From NCBI GenBank assembly GCA_947589175.1, contig CANPZR010000101.1, positions 1-8,570 on the forward strand: 8,570 nt of DNA, read 5' to 3'. Numbering within the stretch: position 1 is the stretch's first letter; every line of letters starts with the position of its first letter. The position numbers and the translations under genes were made by a program. Positions 5,697-8,570 of the stretch are shown in pieces. Origin of the DNA: an uncultured Lachnospiraceae bacterium (GTDB lineage Bacteria; Bacillota; Clostridia; Lachnospirales; Lachnospiraceae). Below the pieces are notes generated by a model. It was not told the DNA's origin and did not search any database. It saw only the letters and a list, made by a program, of their open reading frames with translations.

Positions 5697-6509
5697 TCAG
5701 AGCGCCTCGTGCGCCCGCCCCACCACATCCCGGATCTCTTTTGCTGAAAGTCCCTCCTCCCGGAACTCCCCGCTCTTTTTCATATATAAAAGGTATTCGA
5801 TGTTCCCCTCCGGCCCACGGATCGGCGAGTGGTCCAGTCCCAGAAGCTCAAACCCGGTCCGGGCCGCGTACTCCGCCACAGCGGCAATCACTTCCTCGTG
5901 TACCTTCGGATCCCTCACCACGCCTTTTTTCCCAACCTTTTCCCGGCCCGCCTCGAACTGGGGCTTGATCAGGCAGACAATCTGCCCGCGCTCCCCCATC
6001 AGCTCCCGCACCGGGCCGAGCACCTTTGTCAGAGAAATAAAGGCCACGTCGATGGACACAAAATCCACCGCCTCCCCGATATCCTCCGGGGTCACATAGC
6101 GGATGTTAGTCTTTTCCATGGAAACGACGCGCTCATCCTGCCGCAGCGCCCACGCCAGCTGGTTCGTCCCCACATCAATGGCGTACACCTTCGCGGCTCC
6201 GCTTTGCAGCATGCAGTCGGTAAATCCCCCGGTGGAGGAGCCCACGTCCATACACGTCTTTCCCTCAAGGCTGATAGGAAACGCCTCCATCGCGCGCTCC
6301 AGCTTGTAGCCGCCCCGGCTGACATATTTCATTTTCTTTCCCCGCACCTCAACAGATGCAGTGACCGGAAAAGTCTGCCCCGCCTTGTCCTCCCTCTGGT
6401 TGTCCACAAAGACCTCTCCGGCCATGATAACCGCCTTGGCCTTCTCTCTGGAGGGCGCGAGCCCGCGCTTTACAAGCAGGACGTCCAGCCGTTCCTTTTC
6501 TTCCTTCAC
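5697..6509 (-). CDS. tlyA: TlyA family 16S/23S rRNA (cytidine-2'-O)-methyltransferase
   Basis: A SAM-dependent RNA methyltransferase. The mycobacterial homologue methylates 16S C1409 and 23S C1920 and affects capreomycin sensitivity; many genomes still call it hemolysin A. The 270 residues comprise an N-terminal S4-type RNA-binding domain (about 6-65, RLDVLLVKRGLAPSREKA) and a FtsJ-like Rossmann domain with the SAM motif DVGSSTGGFTDCML (88-101). The catalytic tetrad is visible at Lys69 (GGYKLE), Asp154 (IDVAF), Lys182 (IKPQF) and Glu238 (GNIEYLL). These are the same positions as reported for mycobacterial TlyA, which supports the GTG start at 6509. That GTG overlaps the dxs stop as GTGA, with a G-rich stretch (GGGGGA) about 8 nt upstream, so reinitiation after dxs is likely. 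Some homologues methylate only one subunit; which applies here cannot be told. Confidence 0.95.
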   Translation of the reverse strand: MKEEKERLDVLLVKRGLAPSREKAKAVIMAGEVFVDNQREDKAGQTFPVTASVEVRGKKMKYVSRGGYKLERAMEAFPISLEGKTCMDVGSSTGGFTDCMLQSGAAKVYAIDVGTNQLAWALRQDERVVSMEKTNIRYVTPEDIGEAVDFVSIDVAFISLTKVLGPVRELMGERGQIVCLIKPQFEAGREKVGKKGVVRDPKVHEEVIAAVAEYAARTGFELLGLDHSPIRGPEGNIEYLLYMKKSGEFREEGLSAKEIRDVVGRAHEAL

Positions 6510-8380
6510 TTTTTTAGTCCCCCGATAATCTTCCCGGCCACGGAAGCCGCGTCCATGCCGTATTTCTCATACAGTTCCTCCGGCGCCCCGTGCCCGATAA
6601 ACGCATCCGGCAGGCAGATCGGCAGACAGACCGTTTTCCCGAATCCCTCCGCCTGCAAAAATGCCTGTACCTTTTCGGAAAATCCCCCGCTGCGCACATG
6701 GTCCTCCATCGTGACGAACATGCCGTGGCTCTCCGCAAGGCTCCTCACCAGCTCCTTGTCCCAGGGCTTTACAAAACGCATATTTACCACCGTGGGAAAA
6801 ATATTCTGAGCCTCCAAAAGTTTCGCCGCCGCCAGCGCTTTTTTTACCATATTTCCCACCGCCAGAATCGCGACGCGGCTTCCCTTTTGCAAAATTTCCG
6901 CCCTGCCGCGCTCCCACGGCTCCCTGTCGTCCCGGTCATAGAGGAAGGCCTCTCCTCTGGGATAGCGGACAGCCACAGGGCCCTCGGAATCGTCCAGGGC
7001 AAAATCCAACGCCGCCAAGAGCTCCGCCCCGTCCATCGGAGACAGAATGGTCATGTTCGGCATGGAGGATAAATAGGAAATGTCAAAAATTCCCTGATGC
7101 GTCTCCCCGTCCCTCCCCACGATTCCGCTGCGGTCGAGCGCGAAAATCACCGGATAATTTCCGATGCAGACGTCGTGCAGCATCTGGTCGTAGGCTCTCT
7201 GTAAAAATGTGGAGTACACCGAAACCACGGGACGCATCCCGCCGGCCGCCAGTCCCGCCGCGAAGGTCACAGCGTGCTCCTCGGCGATGCCCACGTCAAA
7301 AAAACGCTCCGGGTATTTCTCCGCGAAATCCTGCACCCCGGTGCCGTCCGGCATGGCGGCGCAGACCGAAACAAGCTCCTCGCGCTCCCCGCCCTTTTCG
7401 AGCATCCACTGCCCAAACAGCTTGGTGTAGGTGGGCTCCGGCTCCGGCGCCACCGCTCCGCTGCGGACGTCGAACTGCCCCACCCCGTGGAAGGCGGAAG
7501 GATTTTTCTCCGCGGGCTTGTAGCCCTTCCCCTTCTTCGTCAGCACATGGACGATCACCGGCTGATCCTTTACGGAAAACGCCGTCTTAAACGCCGTCGT
7601 CATGGCGGAAATATTGTGCCCGTCCACCGGCCCCATGTAAATCAGCCCCATGTCCTCAAAGAGCATCCCCGGAATAAACAGGCGCTTTAGGGAATCTTTG
7701 GCGCGCCTCACGTGCTTTGTGAGCGGCCGCCCCAGATTCGGGATTTTGTCCAGCGCGTTCTCCACCGTCGCCTTCAGGGTCCGGTACTTCTGGTTAGCGC
7801 GGATTTTGCCCAGATATTTGGCCATGCCGCCCACCCCCGCCGCTATGGACATTTTATTGTCATTTAAGACGATGACCAGATTGGACTTCAACGCCGCCGC
7901 GTTATTGAGCGCCTCAAAAGCCATGCCGCCGGAGAGCGCCCCGTCGCCGATCACCGCCACCACCTTTTCATCCGTATGTCGCAGATCCCGCGCCTTCGCA
8001 AGTCCCAGCGCGACCGAGATGGACGTGGAGCTGTGCCCCGTGTCAAATGTGTCGCAGGGATTTTCCTTCACCTTGGGAAAGCCGCTGAGTCCCCCCATGC
8101 AGCGCAGAGTGTCCATCGCCTCGCCACGGCCGGTAAGTATCTTGTGCACATAGGACTGATGTCCCACATCCCACACCAGCTTGTCCTCCGGAAAATTGAG
8201 CGTCAGATGCAGCGCCATCGTCAGCTCCACTGCGCCCAGATTGGACGCCAGATGTCCGCCCCGGCGGCTGACGGCGCGCACTAATTTCCCCCGTATCTCC
8301 CGCGCCAGTTCCCCGTAATTCTCCGGCGCGATATTTTTTATGTCGTTCTCTTTTACAATCTGATCCAGTAATTTACCCAC
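6506..8380 (-). CDS. dxs: 1-deoxy-D-xylulose-5-phosphate synthase
   Basis: The thiamine-diphosphate enzyme that condenses pyruvate and glyceraldehyde 3-phosphate, the first and often flux-controlling step of the MEP isoprenoid pathway. The 624 residues are full length. Landmarks: GGHLASNLG (41-49, with His43), WDVGHQSYVHKI (70-81), the ThDP/Mg motif beginning GDGALSGG (145) and ending NDNK (173-176), MGPVDGHN (249-256), the pyrimidine-domain DVGIAEEHAVTFAAG with Glu367 as the likely cofactor-activating residue, and DRSGIVGRDGETHQG. The C-terminal transketolase domain is complete. The start is GTG at 8380, with GAGGA 7 nt upstream; the nearby ATG at 8394 is out of frame. It follows ispA by about 100 bp, pairing the start of the pathway with prenyl chain elongation, and overlaps tlyA by 4 nt. 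Confidence 0.98.
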   Translation of the reverse strand: MGKLLDQIVKENDIKNIAPENYGELAREIRGKLVRAVSRRGGHLASNLGAVELTMALHLTLNFPEDKLVWDVGHQSYVHKILTGRGEAMDTLRCMGGLSGFPKVKENPCDTFDTGHSSTSISVALGLAKARDLRHTDEKVVAVIGDGALSGGMAFEALNNAAALKSNLVIVLNDNKMSIAAGVGGMAKYLGKIRANQKYRTLKATVENALDKIPNLGRPLTKHVRRAKDSLKRLFIPGMLFEDMGLIYMGPVDGHNISAMTTAFKTAFSVKDQPVIVHVLTKKGKGYKPAEKNPSAFHGVGQFDVRSGAVAPEPEPTYTKLFGQWMLEKGGEREELVSVCAAMPDGTGVQDFAEKYPERFFDVGIAEEHAVTFAAGLAAGGMRPVVSVYSTFLQRAYDQMLHDVCIGNYPVIFALDRSGIVGRDGETHQGIFDISYLSSMPNMTILSPMDGAELLAALDFALDDSEGPVAVRYPRGEAFLYDRDDREPWERGRAEILQKGSRVAILAVGNMVKKALAAAKLLEAQNIFPTVVNMRFVKPWDKELVRSLAESHGMFVTMEDHVRSGGFSEKVQAFLQAEGFGKTVCLPICLPDAFIGHGAPEELYEKYGMDAASVAGKIIGGLKK

Positions 8381-8480
8381 AATCGTATCCTCATTTAAAA
8401 GTTAAATATTTCGTTCTTATTCCAGATAAATATCCCGCTCTCTGTCACGTCCGATATTCATCTTTTTTCAAAATAAATAT
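8381..8480 (-). other. A+T-rich ispA-dxs spacer with repeated TAAATAT
   Basis: This 100-bp spacer is far richer in A+T than the genes on either side. The plus-strand heptamer TAAATAT occurs at 8403-8409, 8427-8433 and 8474-8480, start-to-start distances of 24 and 47 bp. TTGAAA and GTGACA resemble -35 hexamers, but neither has a good -10 at the right distance, so no promoter is called. No GC-rich hairpin with a T-tract follows ispA, so read-through from ispA into dxs is likely. Confidence 0.4.
8388..8392 (-). promoter_or_regulatory. dxs ribosome binding site (GAGGA)
   Basis: GAGGA lies 7 nt before the GTG at 8380. It overlaps an out-of-frame ATG at 8394, which has no purine run of its own, so the GTG is the supported start. 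Confidence 0.75.
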
Positions 8481-8570
8481 TCAGCTTTTTCTGTCAACCA
8501 AAGACGCCAGCAGATCCGCCAGGAACTGCCTGTCCTCCTCCTGTTCCACAGCCAGCGCCATAAGGCGCTT
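8481..8570 (-). CDS. ispA: Probable polyprenyl (farnesyl/geranyl) diphosphate synthase, C-terminal 29 codons only
   Basis: Only the last 29 residues and a TGA stop are inside the window, so the catalytic DDxxD motifs cannot be seen. The tail ends QFLADLLASLVDRKS, which resembles the end of short-chain prenyl synthases, where an amphipathic helix closes with a pattern like FLxxLxxxLxxR. The stronger argument is position: in Clostridia and Bacillus the gene directly before dxs is normally ispA (yqiD), often after xseA-xseB. The product would build geranyl or farnesyl diphosphate from the C5 units that dxs helps to supply. No motif excludes another helical protein, so the assignment rests mostly on context. 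Confidence 0.65.
   Translation of the reverse strand, partial: KRLMALAVEQEEDRQFLADLLASLVDRKS

Noticed and set aside
4803..5747. Plus-strand frame of 314 codons opposite nadK
   Set aside because: Antisense to a gene with intact catalytic motifs; no recognisable domain and composition typical of shadow frames.
5829..6809. Plus-strand frame of 326 codons opposite tlyA and the dxs 3' end
   Set aside because: Antisense to two conserved genes, with no supporting ribosome binding site or motif.
8353..8394. 13-codon leader ORF (ATG at 8394) overlapping the dxs start
   Set aside because: No ribosome binding site precedes it, its start is part of the dxs ribosome binding region, and the encoded peptide has no informative feature.
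1..8570. CRISPR arrays, tRNA/rRNA genes, insertion sequences, toxin-antitoxin or phage genes
   Set aside because: No direct-repeat arrays, tRNA-like cloverleafs, transposase motifs or terminal inverted repeats were seen; nearly all of the window is explained by conserved housekeeping genes.

Overview
The window is a gene-dense stretch of ordinary chromosome with every supported gene on the minus strand, so it is read from right to left. The gene content points to a low-ambiguity Firmicute of class Clostridia, probably a Lachnospiraceae-like gut anaerobe with fairly G+C-rich coding DNA. The reasons are the order ispA-dxs-tlyA-nadK-argR, which is typical of Clostridia; strong purine-rich ribosome binding sites; frequent GTG/TTG starts; and A+T-rich spacers between G+C-rich genes. 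The species cannot be named from this sequence alone.

Right-hand module (8570 to 4360): the last 29 codons of a probable ispA (polyprenyl diphosphate synthase) are followed after about 100 bp by dxs (first step of the MEP isoprenoid pathway). tlyA (rRNA 2'-O-methyltransferase) overlaps dxs by 4 nt (GTGA). nadK (NAD kinase) and argR (arginine repressor) follow with short gaps. All four complete genes here begin with GTG or TTG.

Left-hand module (4283 to 1): after a 76-bp A+T-rich gap holding a weak candidate promoter come yebC (YebC/TACO1 family), a HAD-superfamily phosphatase overlapping yebC by 4 nt (ATGA), an acyl-CoA ligase-like AMP-forming enzyme, and gpmI (cofactor-independent phosphoglycerate mutase), which runs off the left edge before its C-terminal metal ligands. 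All four start with ATG. recN, which usually follows argR in related genomes, is not there.

The two modules look like two transcription units, or one long unit with an internal promoter. The right one joins isoprenoid precursor supply, NADP supply, ribosome methylation and arginine control. The left one joins a translation/regulation factor, a small phosphatase, acyl activation and lower glycolysis. Functional linkage inside either module is not obvious and may reflect only shared housekeeping expression. No RNA genes, mobile elements, CRISPR arrays or convincing terminators were seen. I did not find evidence for a novel system; the points worth a second look are the module junction, start-codon usage, the duplicated N-terminal motif in the ligase, and two small leader regions.
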